Source: CAYPNP01 sp964412195
Lineage (GTDB): Bacteria; Acidobacteriota; JAAYUB01
Length of the DNA: 64,000 bases
Assembly (NCBI GenBank): GCA_964412195.1
Contig: CAYPNP010000020.1
Location: 1-64,000, forward strand
Direction: 5' to 3'
Positions 27,827-36,555 of the stretch are shown here, in pieces. The notes beneath the pieces were generated by a model. That model was not told the DNA's origin. It worked only from the letters and a program-made list of their open reading frames with translations, and did no database searches. A program made the position numbers and the translations under genes. Within the stretch, counting starts at the first letter, position 1. Each line of letters opens with the position of its first letter.

Positions 27827-30436
27827 TTAGCCGACGATCTCCTTCAGCGCGGCCAGTGCCTCGGGCAGTTTCGACGGCTCCTTGCCGCCGGCTTCGGCCA
27901 TGGTGGGCCGGCCGCCGCCGCTCCCGCCGACCCTGGCGGCGAGCGCCCCGACGATCTTGCCGGCGGGATGCTTCGGAGCCACCTCGGGGTTGACCATCAC
28001 CACCAGGGCGGCCTTGCCGTCGATTTCTGCGCCGAGGGCGACTATGGCCCGGCCGAACCGCTTCAGCAGCTGGTCGGCCAGGTTGCGCAGCCCGCCGCGG
28101 TCGACGTCGCGGACGACCCCGCCCACCACCTGGACCCCGTCCACCTCGAACGCCCCGGCCAGGATGTCGTCGAGGGCGCTAGAGGCCAGCTTCAGCTTCA
28201 GCCGCTCGACTTCCTTCTGCAGGCCGCGGACGGTGTCCTGCATCCCGTCGATGAACTCGGGCAACTGGTCCGCCTCGACGCGGTGGGCGCGATGGACCAG
28301 GCCGAGGATCTTCTCGTCCCGGGCGAAGCGGTGGTACGCTTCGGGGCCGGTCACCGCCTCGACGCGGCGCACGCCGGAGGCGATGCTGCTCTCCGACACG
28401 ATCTTGAAGGCCCCCATCTGGCCGGTCTGGCGGAGGTGCGTCCCGCCGCAGAGCTCCTTGCTGAAGCCCTCGACGCTCACCACCCGGACCACGTCCTGGT
28501 ACTTTTCTCCGAACAAGGCCATCGCCCCAGTGGCCACGGCCTCGTCGATGGGCAGCAGGTCGGTGCGCACCGGGCGGTTCTTCCAGATCTGCTCGTTGAC
28601 CATCTCCTCGATGATCTCCAGCTCGCGCGGGTTGACAGCGGCGAAGTGGGTGAAATCAAAACGGAACCGGTCGGGGGCCACCAGCGAGCCGGCCTGCTTG
28701 ACGTGCTCGCCGAGGACGTCGCGCAGAGAGGCGTGCAGCAGGTGGGTGGCGGTGTGGTTGCAGGCGGTGGCGAAGCGCCGCCGCTCGTCCACCTCGGCCT
28801 GGAGCACGTCCCCGGTCCGGAGGGCGCCCTTCAGCACCTTCACCTGGTGGAGGGTGACCCCGCCGACCGGCGAGCGCGTGTCCAGCACCCGGGCCGTTCC
28901 GGAGCTACCGCGGAGGTAGCCCTGGTCGCCGATCTGGCCGCCCGACTCGGCGTAGAACGGGGTGCGGTCCAGCAGCACTTCGCCGGCCTGCCCTTCCGCC
29001 AGGGTGTCGACCAGCTGGTCCTCCTGCAGGATCGCCACGACGCGGGCGTCCTCCACGACGAGGGTGTCGTATCCCAGGAACGCGGTCTGGGCCGTGTCGG
29101 CCAGGTCGCGGATGGCAACGCCCACGGATTTCTGGGCCTCGCCCTTCCAGCTGGCCCGGGCCCGCTCCTTCTGCTGCTCCAGCTCGGCATAGAAGCCGTC
29201 CAGGTCGAGCCGCCAGCCCTTCTCCCCGGCGATGTCCTGGAGCAGGTCCACCGGGAAGCCATAGGTGTCGTACAACTTGAAGATGTCCTTGCCGGAGATG
29301 CCGGCGTCGGCGACGAACTCGTCCAGCTTCTTCAGCCCGAAATCGAGGGTGGTGGAGAACTTCTCCTCCTCGGTGCGGATCACCCGGGCGGCGTACTCCC
29401 GGTGGGCCACCAGCTCGGCGAAGACGTCGCCCATCTGGTCCGCGACGAAGCCACCGAGCCTGTAGAGAAAGGGCTCGTGCACGCCCAGCATGCGGCCGTG
29501 CCGGATGGCCCGGCGGAGGATCTTCCGCAGCACGTACCCGCGGCCCTCGTTGGACGGGATCACCCCGTCGGTGACGAGGAACGCCGCGGCCCGGACGTGG
29601 TCGGCGATGACCCGGAGCGAGGTGTCGGATTTCCCGTCCGCGCCGTAGGTGACGCCGGCCAGCTCCTCTCCCTGCCGGATGATCGGCTGGAACAGGTCGG
29701 TGTCGTAGTTGCTCAGTTTCCCCTGGAGAACGGACGTGAGCCGCTCCAGCCCCATGCCGGTGTCGATGGAGGGCGCCGGCAGCGCGTGCATCGCGCCGCT
29801 GTCGTCCCGCTCGAACTGCATGAAGACCAGGTTCCAGATCTCGAGGTAGCGGCCGCAGTCGCAGTCGGGCGCGCAGGCGGCATGCCCCGCCGGGCTGACG
29901 CCCAGGTCCACCAGGATCTCGGAGCACGGGCCGCAGGGGCCCGTGTCGCCCATGGCCCAGAAGTTGTCCTTCTCGCCGAACCGGAGGATGCGCTCGGCGG
30001 GCAGACGGGTGATCTTCCGCCACAAGTCGAACGCCTCGTCGTCCTCGCGGAACACGGTGGCGTACAGGCGGCCCCCGTCGATCCCGTAGACCTGGGTCAC
30101 CAGCTCCCAGGCGAACTGGATGGCGTCCGCCTTGAAGTAGTCCCCGAACGAGAAATTGCCCAGCATCTCGAAAAAGGTGTGGTGGCGGGCGGTCCGGCCG
30201 ACGTTCTCGAGGTCGTTGTGCTTCCCGCCGGCCCGCACGCATTTCTGGCTGGAGGCCGCCCGGCTGTAGTCCCGCCGCTCCTTGCCCAGGAAAATGTTCT
30301 TGAACTGGTTCATTCCGGCGTTGGTGAAGAGCAGGGTCGGATCGTTCTCCGGCACCAGCGGGGAACTGGCCACAACGCGGTGGGCGCGCGCGGCGAAAAA
30401 GTCCAGGAAGGTCTTGCGGATTTCACTGCCAGTCAT
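27827..30436 (-). CDS. alaS: alanyl-tRNA synthetase
   Basis: 869 aa, normal length. Charges tRNA-Ala. Seen in order: class II catalytic core with SSPLVPENDPTLLFTNAGMN and the aminoacylation loop FFEMLGNFSFGDYFK, MGDTGPCGPCSEI, the tRNA-recognition region with GRGYVLRKILRRAIRHGR, the editing domain with zinc motif NHTATHLLHASLR and CGGTHLRQTG, and the C-terminal oligomerisation domain with Gly-rich RVGGSGGGRPTMAEAGG. ATG 30436 is chosen because MTGSEIRKTFLDFF is the family N-terminus. It overlaps recX by 14 bp, so recX and alaS are probably translated from one message, with pilT upstream. Confidence 0.97.
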   Translation of the reverse strand: MTGSEIRKTFLDFFAARAHRVVASSPLVPENDPTLLFTNAGMNQFKNIFLGKERRDYSRAASSQKCVRAGGKHNDLENVGRTARHHTFFEMLGNFSFGDYFKADAIQFAWELVTQVYGIDGGRLYATVFREDDEAFDLWRKITRLPAERILRFGEKDNFWAMGDTGPCGPCSEILVDLGVSPAGHAACAPDCDCGRYLEIWNLVFMQFERDDSGAMHALPAPSIDTGMGLERLTSVLQGKLSNYDTDLFQPIIRQGEELAGVTYGADGKSDTSLRVIADHVRAAAFLVTDGVIPSNEGRGYVLRKILRRAIRHGRMLGVHEPFLYRLGGFVADQMGDVFAELVAHREYAARVIRTEEEKFSTTLDFGLKKLDEFVADAGISGKDIFKLYDTYGFPVDLLQDIAGEKGWRLDLDGFYAELEQQKERARASWKGEAQKSVGVAIRDLADTAQTAFLGYDTLVVEDARVVAILQEDQLVDTLAEGQAGEVLLDRTPFYAESGGQIGDQGYLRGSSGTARVLDTRSPVGGVTLHQVKVLKGALRTGDVLQAEVDERRRFATACNHTATHLLHASLRDVLGEHVKQAGSLVAPDRFRFDFTHFAAVNPRELEIIEEMVNEQIWKNRPVRTDLLPIDEAVATGAMALFGEKYQDVVRVVSVEGFSKELCGGTHLRQTGQMGAFKIVSESSIASGVRRVEAVTGPEAYHRFARDEKILGLVHRAHRVEADQLPEFIDGMQDTVRGLQKEVERLKLKLASSALDDILAGAFEVDGVQVVGGVVRDVDRGGLRNLADQLLKRFGRAIVALGAEIDGKAALVVMVNPEVAPKHPAGKIVGALAARVGGSGGGRPTMAEAGGKEPSKLPEALAALKEIVG

Positions 30437-30917
30437 AGGGATCATCCTCTCTGTCCGTGTCGACGCGGGGCACCTGCCGCCGGATGTCGGCGAAATCGAA
30501 GCCCCGCCGTGCCAGGTAGTCGGCCAGTTTCTTCCGGTCCGCCGCCGAACGGGCGGGGCCGTGCTGGCGCTGCCACTTGGCCGCGGCCCGCGCCAGCGCC
30601 CCGGCCTCCGTCTGCTCGGCAAAAAGTGGCTGGATGCTGGCTTCCGCGGCGTCCTTGGCGAGTCCCCGCCGCATCAGCTCGTGGACGACCCGGTGGCGGC
30701 CCCAGGATCGCTCCTCGTGCCAGCCCCGGGCCAGGCTGGCGGCCAATTGAAGGTCATTAAGATAGTTCAACGACTTGAGTTTGTCTATGACTTTTTCGAC
30801 GGCGTCCGGGTCCGGACAGCGGGCCCGGAGCTTCTCGCGGAGGGCGTTTTCGAAGTATCCTTTGCGCGCCAAGAGGCGGAGGGCGTGCCGCAGGGCGGCC
30901 TGGTACTGCGGGTCCAT
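30423..30917 (-). CDS. recX: RecX-family regulatory protein
   Basis: 164 aa. RecX binds RecA filaments and limits their extension. The protein is all helical with three repeated three-helix units: ALRHALRLLARKGYFENALREKL with the following DPDAVEKVIDKLKSLNYLND, then SLARGWHEERSWGRHRVVHEL, and the last AAAKWQRQHGPARSAADRKK with YLARRGFDFADIR. The N-terminal pattern (LLxRKGYxExxLREKL, LKSLNYLND) is characteristic. ATG 30917 shares its A with the pilT stop (TGATG) and the end overlaps alaS by 14 bp. recA is not in the window; in many genomes recX lies beside recA or alaS, as here. Confidence 0.88.
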   Translation of the reverse strand: MDPQYQAALRHALRLLARKGYFENALREKLRARCPDPDAVEKVIDKLKSLNYLNDLQLAASLARGWHEERSWGRHRVVHELMRRGLAKDAAEASIQPLFAEQTEAGALARAAAKWQRQHGPARSAADRKKLADYLARRGFDFADIRRQVPRVDTDREDDPYDWQ

Positions 30918-32047
30918 CAAATGTTCTGCATGCGCTCCATCTCTTTCTCCATCTCCTCCATGGCGGAGTCGGAGGCGGAGTAGATGCCCTGGACGCGCAG
31001 CTTGAACTCGTCCGGGTTGGAGGCGTAGCTGAGGGCGTCCTCGAAGCTGATGAAGTTGTGCTTGTAGAACTGGAAGATCGACTGGTCGAAGGTCTGCATG
31101 CCGTACTGGCTGGTGCCGGCGGCGATGGCGGTCTTGACGAACTTGGTCTTGGTCGGGTCGTTGATGCAGTTGCGGACGAACTCGGTCACCCAGAGGACCT
31201 CCACGCCCGGCACGCGGCCCTTCCCGTCGGAGCGCTTGAGCAGGCGCATGGAGACGACCGCCCGCAGCAGGGAGGCCAGCTGGATCCGGATGTTGTTCTG
31301 GTGGTGCGGCGGGAAAACGGCGATGATGCGGTTGATGGTCTCGGTGGCGTCCAGGGTGTGCAGGGTGGAGAAGACCACGTGGCCGGTCTCGGCGGCCAGC
31401 AGGGCCGTCTCGATGGTCTCGCGGTCTCGCATTTCGCCGACCAGGATCACGTCGGGGTCCTGGCGCAGGGAGCTGCGCAGGGCGTCGGCGAACGACTTGG
31501 TGTCCACGTTGATCTCCCGCTGGGAGATGATGCTCTTCTTGTCGCGGTGCAGGAACTCGATCGGGTCCTCGATGGTGACGATGTGGGAGGTCCGGTTCTC
31601 GTTGACGTAGTCGATCATGGTGGCCAGGGTGGTGGACTTGCCGGAACCGGTCGTACCGGTGACCAGGATCAGCCCGCGGGGGATCAGGGCGATCTTTTTC
31701 AGGACCTCGGGCAGGTACAGCTCCTCGAAGGTCTTGATGTTGGCGGGGATGACGCGGAAGACCAGCGAGACCGTGCCGCGCTGCTGGAAGACGTTGACGC
31801 GGAACCGGCCCAGGCTCTTCACGCCGTAGGCCAGGTCCAGCTCCGAGTTTTCCTTGAAGTAGAGCTTCTGCCGGTTGTTCATGATGCCGAAGGCCATCAG
31901 GAGCGTGTCTTCCTTGGTCAGCTTCTTGAAGTCCATGAGCGGTACCAGCTCGCCGTGGATCCGCACATGCGGGAAGGAGCCCGCCTTGAGGTGCAAGTCG
32001 GAAGCCCCTTTCGCCACGGCAATTTTCAACAGGTCGTCAACTTTCAT
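30917..32047 (-). CDS. pilT: type IV pilus twitching-motility ATPase PilT
   Basis: 376 aa hexameric retraction ATPase. N-terminal PAS-like domain begins VDDLLKIAVAKGASDLHLKA; the ATPase core has Walker A TGTTGSGKST, the Asp box region IVTIEDPIEFLH, Walker B with DPDVILVGEMRDRET and the His box TGHVVFSTLHT, all PilT-specific. The C-terminus has the regulatory segment, here with a coiled-coil-like tail ending MEEMEKEMERMQNI. ATG 32047 is preferred; an upstream in-frame ATG at about 32077 is possible. It heads the pilT-recX-alaS group. No other pilus genes are in the window. Confidence 0.95.
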   Translation of the reverse strand: MKVDDLLKIAVAKGASDLHLKAGSFPHVRIHGELVPLMDFKKLTKEDTLLMAFGIMNNRQKLYFKENSELDLAYGVKSLGRFRVNVFQQRGTVSLVFRVIPANIKTFEELYLPEVLKKIALIPRGLILVTGTTGSGKSTTLATMIDYVNENRTSHIVTIEDPIEFLHRDKKSIISQREINVDTKSFADALRSSLRQDPDVILVGEMRDRETIETALLAAETGHVVFSTLHTLDATETINRIIAVFPPHHQNNIRIQLASLLRAVVSMRLLKRSDGKGRVPGVEVLWVTEFVRNCINDPTKTKFVKTAIAAGTSQYGMQTFDQSIFQFYKHNFISFEDALSYASNPDEFKLRVQGIYSASDSAMEEMEKEMERMQNI

Positions 32048-32104
32048 GGTTTTTCCCCGGTCGGAAATTTCCTTCATCTTACTGAAACGTGAAGGCGAAG
32101 TCAA

Positions 32105-32156
32105 GTTGCGCCCGGCCGGACCTCTGGTTGCGCCCGGCCGGCCGTTACGCTATCAT
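32105..32156 (+). promoter_or_regulatory. dus promoter within 15-bp direct repeat
   Basis: GTTGCGCCCGGCCGG occurs twice, at 32105-32119 and 32127-32141. The second copy supplies a -35 TTGCGC (32128-32133) placed 17 bp from TATCAT (32151-32156), which leads to dus at 32207. Confidence 0.5.
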
Positions 32157-32206
32157 GGCCGCTCCCAGTCCGCCGGGCCCGCCCGGCCGAGGAGGAATTC
32201 CTTCCG

Positions 32207-33166
32207 ATGCACCGTCCCCCGCCCTATGACTGCCGCGCCCTCCGCCCGCTGGTGCTGGCGCCCATGGCCGAGCTGGGCCACGCTGCCTTCCGGGCGCTGG
32301 TCCGGCAGTTCGGGGGCTGCGACCTCCTGTTCACCGAGATGCTCTCCGCCGCCGGCGTGGTGGCGCAGAAGACCAACCCGTCCCTTTTCCTGATCCAGGA
32401 TCCCTCGGAGCGGGACCTGGTCCACCAGATCGCCGGCGCGGATCCCGGGCAGATGGGCGAAGCCGCCGCGATCCTGGCCGGCAACGGGTCCGTCCGCCTG
32501 GACATCAACATGGGCTGCTCCGCGCCGCTGATCGTCTGCCGGGGCTGGGGCGTGGCCCTGATGCGGGAGCCGGAGCGGGCCCGGGAGGTGGTGAGGGCCG
32601 TCCGGAAGCGGTTCCCCGGCCACCTGAGCGCCAAAATCCGTCTCGGCTGGCGGGGGGACGACGGCAACCTCGAGGACTTCTGCCGGATGCTGGAGGCGGA
32701 AGGGATCCAGACGCTGGCGGTCCACCCGCGGCTGAAGCACGAAAAGTTCAAGGGCCGCTCGCGCTGGAACCGGATCCCCGCCGTCCGGGAAGTGCTGCGG
32801 ATCCCGGTGGTCGGCAATGGGGACGTCTGCAACGCCGCCGACGCGGAGCAGATGCGGACGGAAACCGGCTGTGACGCCATCATGATCGGCCGCGAGGCCG
32901 CCCGTCGACCATGGGTGTTCCGCGAGATCGCCGATGGGACACCCGTCCGGCCCGATCCCCTGGAGGTCATCCGCCGTTTCGTCGAATTGCTCGGCCGGTA
33001 CCTGCCGGAGGAGAGGCGCCTCAGCCGCCTGAAGATCTTCCTCGCCTGGTTCGCCCAGCCGCTCCCCTTCGGCCACACCCTCCGGACCCGCGTGCAGAAC
33101 GCCGCCACCATGCGGGATGCGCAGGACCGCATCGAGGCCTTCTTCGCCAACTCGGTGAGCGAGTGA
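32207..33166 (+). CDS. dus: tRNA-dihydrouridine synthase
   Basis: 319 aa FMN enzyme that reduces uridines in the tRNA D-loop. Seen: FMN phosphate barrel start LVLAPMAELGHAAFR, the catalytic Cys in DINMGCSAPL (family GCP has become GCS), the Lys in SAKIRLGW, the His-Arg pair in VHPRLKHEKFKGRSRW, VVGNGDV and MIGREAARRPWVF. The Cys itself is kept, so activity is expected. AGGAGG lies about 12 bp before ATG 32207. Which positions it modifies (DusA, B or C) cannot be told. The gene stands alone, facing away from pilT. Confidence 0.92.
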   Translation: MHRPPPYDCRALRPLVLAPMAELGHAAFRALVRQFGGCDLLFTEMLSAAGVVAQKTNPSLFLIQDPSERDLVHQIAGADPGQMGEAAAILAGNGSVRLDINMGCSAPLIVCRGWGVALMREPERAREVVRAVRKRFPGHLSAKIRLGWRGDDGNLEDFCRMLEAEGIQTLAVHPRLKHEKFKGRSRWNRIPAVREVLRIPVVGNGDVCNAADAEQMRTETGCDAIMIGREAARRPWVFREIADGTPVRPDPLEVIRRFVELLGRYLPEERRLSRLKIFLAWFAQPLPFGHTLRTRVQNAATMRDAQDRIEAFFANSVSE

Positions 33167-33212
33167 TTTCGAGCGAGGCTGGCGAAGCGGGGTTTGCGAA
33201 GTGGCGGAAACG

Positions 33213-33356
33213 CCAAGCTATTATGCGCTTCCCCGGGAGCATTGGCGGTCGCTGCGGACGAACAACCCGCGGCGGTACCTGAAGGCGGATCGGCTGGCGG
33301 AGCCGGTGAGCGTGGCGGCAGTGGGAGTGGCGGTGGAGAAGGTGCAGGATGTGTGA
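33213..33356 (+). pseudogene. IS256/Mutator transposase remnant with internal deletion
   Basis: A 48-codon open stretch reads PSYYALPREHWRSLRTNNP and then RRYLKADRLAEP to a stop at 33354. The first part matches the conserved IS256-family segment (FPxEHWRxLRTNNPLERL) and the second matches the extreme C-terminus of the same proteins (RRYLxMDLL), so the sequence between them has been deleted, roughly 50 residues in typical members. No inverted repeats or start remain. It marks a past insertion in the gene-poor interval 33167-33784. Confidence 0.75.
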
Positions 33357-33451
33357 CGGGCAGCCCAGGGCGATTCGCTACGCTCATCGCCCCGGGCAGC
33401 CGGTTAAAGGATACTTGAAGAAATGTGCGAAAGATTCTTGACGCTACTAAA

Positions 33452-33584
33452 CGGTCAGTACCGGCCTGCGTGAGCTGCCGGCGGGCCGCTTGACTCAGCT
33501 GGCGGAGACGATTCGCATCTTCAAGATAATCTGATAGTTGAGTGACATCCCGCGCCGAGGGCTGACGCCTCTCGGTACTGACTG
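33452..33584. repeat. MITE-like dispersed repeat, copy 2 (inverted relative to copy 1)
   Basis: Inverted ends CGGTCAGTACCGG (33452-33464) and CGGTACTGACTG (33573-33584). The whole matches the reverse complement of 12903-13037 at roughly four in five positions, including the shared internal words CTTGACTCAGCTGG and GCATCTT. A word TGTCAGGCTCTGTCACA at 33627-33643 resembles the outer end of copy 1 but in the other orientation, so this copy is rearranged or a partial second element follows. Confidence 0.8.
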
Positions 33585-33691
33585 TCGCCGCCGCCCGATT
33601 TCCGGAGAAATGAACGGATGGGACGGTGTCAGGCTCTGTCACAGCGGGGAACCCGCCGGGCGGGGCGGCAGGAATCCAGTAGCGGAATCTC

Positions 33692-33721
33692 TTTACAACC
33701 CGGCGGCGATTCCTTTATCAT
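33692..33721 (+). promoter_or_regulatory. candidate coaD promoter
   Basis: TTTACA at 33692-33697, an 18-bp spacer and TATCAT at 33716-33721, 63 bp before coaD. TATCAT is also the -10 box used before dus and rpsT in this window. Confidence 0.45.
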
Positions 33722-33784
33722 GACCGGGCTCGCTGGACATGGCTTTTCGCCGTTCCGCACACCATCCCCCGGCAGGAGGGCCCC

Positions 33785-34282
33785 ATGGAGACACGGTCCG
33801 TCACCGGCATCTACCCCGGCTCGTTCGACCCCGTCACCAACGGCCACATCGACATCATCCAGCGGAGCCTCCAGCTCTGCGACCGCGTCATCCCGGCCAT
33901 CCTCGTCAACACCGACAAGGCGCCCCTCTTCACCGCCGAAGAGCGCCTGGAGATGCTCGCCGCCGCCGTCCAGCACCTGGGCCCCCGCGTCCAGCCGATC
34001 TACTTCAGCGGCCTGCTGGCCAACGCCGCGCGCCAGAACGGCGCCACGGTGATCATCCGGGGCATCCGGGCCGTTTCCGACTACGAGTACGAGCTGCAGA
34101 TGGCGCTGATGAACCGGACGCTGGCGCCGGAGATCGAAACCATCTTCCTGGTCCCGGCCGGCCGGTATTCCTACCTGAGCTCCCGCCTGGTCAAGGAGGT
34201 ATTCGCCTGCGGCGGCGAGCTGAAGGGCCTCATCCCCGACCACGTCGCCGCGATGCTGCGGAAAAAGAACATCCATCCCTGA
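33785..34282 (+). CDS. coaD: phosphopantetheine adenylyltransferase
   Basis: 165 aa, standard length. Makes dephospho-CoA from 4'-phosphopantetheine and ATP. Nucleotidyltransferase signature GIYPGSFDPVTNGHIDII at the N-terminus (the T/HxGH-like NGH), IIRGIRAVSDYEYELQMALMN in the middle and the C-terminal YSYLSSRLVKEV equivalent of ISSTxVR. Strong ribosome site GGCAGGAGGG before ATG 33785. It is 19 bp upstream of the phosphomannomutase gene and probably leads the operon coaD-manB-dapF-trmJ. Confidence 0.96.
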   Translation: METRSVTGIYPGSFDPVTNGHIDIIQRSLQLCDRVIPAILVNTDKAPLFTAEERLEMLAAAVQHLGPRVQPIYFSGLLANAARQNGATVIIRGIRAVSDYEYELQMALMNRTLAPEIETIFLVPAGRYSYLSSRLVKEVFACGGELKGLIPDHVAAMLRKKNIHP

Positions 34283-34301
34283 CCCGCCGGAGGCGCACTG
34301 C

Positions 34302-35672
34302 ATGGACGTCCCCTTCCCCCACATCTTCAAGCGATACGACATCCGCGGCATCACCGGCGAGGAGCTGAACCCGGCGCTGGTGCGGGCCCTCGGCCGCGCC
34401 GTCGGCACGTACCTGCTCCGCCGCGGCAGCCGGCACGCCGTGGTGGGCCGGGACGGCCGCGTCACGGGTCAAGAATACATGGACCTCTTCATCCAGGGCG
34501 CCCTGTCCGCGGGGCTGGACGTGGTGGACCTCGGCATGTGCCCCACCCCCCTGGTGTATTTCGCCATCCACCGGTTCCAGGCGGGCGGCGGAGTGGCCGT
34601 GACCGCCAGCCACAATCCGCCCCGGTACAACGGCTTCAAGATCTGCCGGGGCGCCGATTCGATCTTCGACGAGGAAATCCAGGAACTGCGCCGCCTGGTC
34701 GAAGCCGACGACTTCGAGAGCGGGACAGGCCGCCTGGAGCGACGGTCCGTCATCCCGGACTACACCGCCTGGCTGGCGGACCATTTCGGCGAGTTCGCCA
34801 GCCGGCCCAAGGTGGTGGTCGACGCCGGCAACGGGACCGCGGGGCTGGTGGCCCCCGAGCTGCTGCGCCGCCTGAAGTGCCGCGTGGCCGAGCTCTACTG
34901 CAACGTGGACGGCCGCTTCCCCAACCACGAGGCCGACCCGACGGTGGAGTCCAACCTGGCCGACCTGGTCCGGGTGGTCCGGGAACAGCAGGCCGGCCTA
35001 GGCATCGCCTTCGACGGGGACAGCGACCGGATCGGCGTGGTGGACGAGGGCGGCGCCATCGTGCACGGCGACCAGCTCCTCCTCCTGTACGCCCGCCAGA
35101 TGCTCGTGGACAAGCCCGGCAGCACGGTCATCTCCGAAGTGAAATCCTCGGAGGTGCTGTACGACGGCATCCGGCAGGCCGGCGGCCAGCCGCTCATGTG
35201 GAAGACCGGCCACTCCCTGATCAAGGCCAAGATGAAGGAGACCGGCGCCCTCCTGGCCGGGGAGATGAGCGGCCACATGTTCTTCGCCGATCGCTACTTC
35301 GGCTACGACGACGCCATCTACGCCGCCTGCCGGCTGCTGGAGATCCTCGACCGGTCCGGCCGCAGCCTGAAGGAGCTGCTGGCTGGGATCCCGAAGACCG
35401 TCAACACGCCGGAAATCCGCGTGGATTGCCCGGAGGACGCCAAGCTACCGCTGGTCCAGGCCGTGCTGGACCATTACCGGCCGCTCCACGAGGTGATCGA
35501 TATCGACGGGGTCCGCGTCAAGTTCCCGCACGGCTGGGGCCTGGTGCGCGCCTCCAACACCCAGCCGATCCTGGTGCTGCGCTTCGAGGCCGACACGCCC
35601 GCCCACCTGGCCGCCATCCAGGCGGACATGATGGGCGTCATCGAGACCTGCCGCAGGGGAATCCAATCATGA
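34302..35672 (+). CDS. manB: phosphomannomutase/phosphoglucomutase
   Basis: 456 aa alpha-D-phosphohexomutase that interconverts hexose 1- and 6-phosphates (mannose or glucose) for envelope polysaccharides. Seen: FKRYDIRGITGEELNP, the phosphoserine loop TASHNPPRYNGFK, the metal loop AFDGDSDRIGVVDE, the sugar-specificity loop AGEMSGHMFF and the phosphate-binding RASNTQPILVLRFEA. GEMSGH is the form seen in dual-specific or PMM-type enzymes. ATG 34302 with GGAGG-like purines upstream; the end overlaps the dapF homologue by 4 bp (ATGA). In this window it could supply precursors for the EPS and LPS genes. Confidence 0.93.
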   Translation: MDVPFPHIFKRYDIRGITGEELNPALVRALGRAVGTYLLRRGSRHAVVGRDGRVTGQEYMDLFIQGALSAGLDVVDLGMCPTPLVYFAIHRFQAGGGVAVTASHNPPRYNGFKICRGADSIFDEEIQELRRLVEADDFESGTGRLERRSVIPDYTAWLADHFGEFASRPKVVVDAGNGTAGLVAPELLRRLKCRVAELYCNVDGRFPNHEADPTVESNLADLVRVVREQQAGLGIAFDGDSDRIGVVDEGGAIVHGDQLLLLYARQMLVDKPGSTVISEVKSSEVLYDGIRQAGGQPLMWKTGHSLIKAKMKETGALLAGEMSGHMFFADRYFGYDDAIYAACRLLEILDRSGRSLKELLAGIPKTVNTPEIRVDCPEDAKLPLVQAVLDHYRPLHEVIDIDGVRVKFPHGWGLVRASNTQPILVLRFEADTPAHLAAIQADMMGVIETCRRGIQS

Positions 35673-36550
35673 AAAGCTCCCGCCCCATCCCTTTCATCAA
35701 GTGCCAGGGTTACGGCAACGACTTCATCCTGATCGAGGAATGCCAGTTGCGCGGCTTGAAAAGCCCGTACGCCGATTTTGCCGTGCAGATCTGCACCCGG
35801 AAATTCGCCGTGGGCGCCGACGGCCTGATCATCTGGACCGCCGGAAAGAAAGCCGCGGAGTTCTCGGCCCGGATTTTCAATGCGGACGGGTCCGAAGCCG
35901 AGTCATCCGGCAACGGGATCCGCTGCCTCGGCGCGGCCCTGTTCCACGGCGCCCCGGACATGCCGGACTCCGTGCGCATCCGGACGGCCGGCGGCCTGAA
36001 GCAGCTCACCCGGCTGGCGGTGGAGGACAACTCGTATACGTTCCGGACCAACCTCGGGCCGCCGGTGTTCGAGCCGGCCCGCATCCCGTTCGTGCCGGGC
36101 CCCGGAGCGCAGGCCGGATCGCCGGAACACGACGTCCGCGTGGACCAGGCCGTCTTCCGGGTGACCCCGCTCTCGCTGGGGAACCCCCACTGCGTCATCC
36201 GGACGGAGGCCATCGACTTCAACCTGCTTTACGGCGTCGGGCCATCCCTCGAGAAGCACCCCCAGTTCCCCGCCCGGACCAACGTGGAGTTCCTCCATGT
36301 CGCCAACCGCTCCACCATCGAGATCGCCATCTGGGAGCGCGGCGTCGGCCACACCCTGTCCTCGGGCACCGGCAGCGCGGCGGCGGCGGTCGCCGCCATC
36401 GCCAACGGCTGGACCGACAGCCCCGTCCAGGTCCAGATGGAGGGCGGCGAGGTCCTCGTGCGTTGGGACAACGGCGGGGACGTGATCCAGGACGGCCAGG
36501 CCCGGTTCGCCTTCAGCGGCCTCATCGAATCCCGCGCCCTGCGCTACTGA
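35669..36550 (+). CDS. dapF: diaminopimelate epimerase homologue with both catalytic Cys replaced by Ser
   Basis: 293 aa, full length for DapF, which interconverts LL- and meso-diaminopimelate through two Cys acting as acid and base. Family landmarks are intact: KCQGYGNDFILIE, FNADGSEAES, SLGNPHCV, NVEFLHV and WERGVGHT. But the first catalytic site reads SSGNGIRC (codon TCC at 35906-35908, S80) instead of xCGNGxRC, and the second reads LSSGTGSAA (codon TCG at 36362-36364, S232) instead of ACGTGxxA. The family Glu of ERGxGET is His. So true epimerase activity is doubtful; it may have another activity or act by an altered mechanism. Start overlaps manB stop by 4 bp; trmJ follows by 5 bp. Confidence 0.85.
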   Translation: MKSSRPIPFIKCQGYGNDFILIEECQLRGLKSPYADFAVQICTRKFAVGADGLIIWTAGKKAAEFSARIFNADGSEAESSGNGIRCLGAALFHGAPDMPDSVRIRTAGGLKQLTRLAVEDNSYTFRTNLGPPVFEPARIPFVPGPGAQAGSPEHDVRVDQAVFRVTPLSLGNPHCVIRTEAIDFNLLYGVGPSLEKHPQFPARTNVEFLHVANRSTIEIAIWERGVGHTLSSGTGSAAAAVAAIANGWTDSPVQVQMEGGEVLVRWDNGGDVIQDGQARFAFSGLIESRALRY

Positions 36551-36555
36551 CCGCC

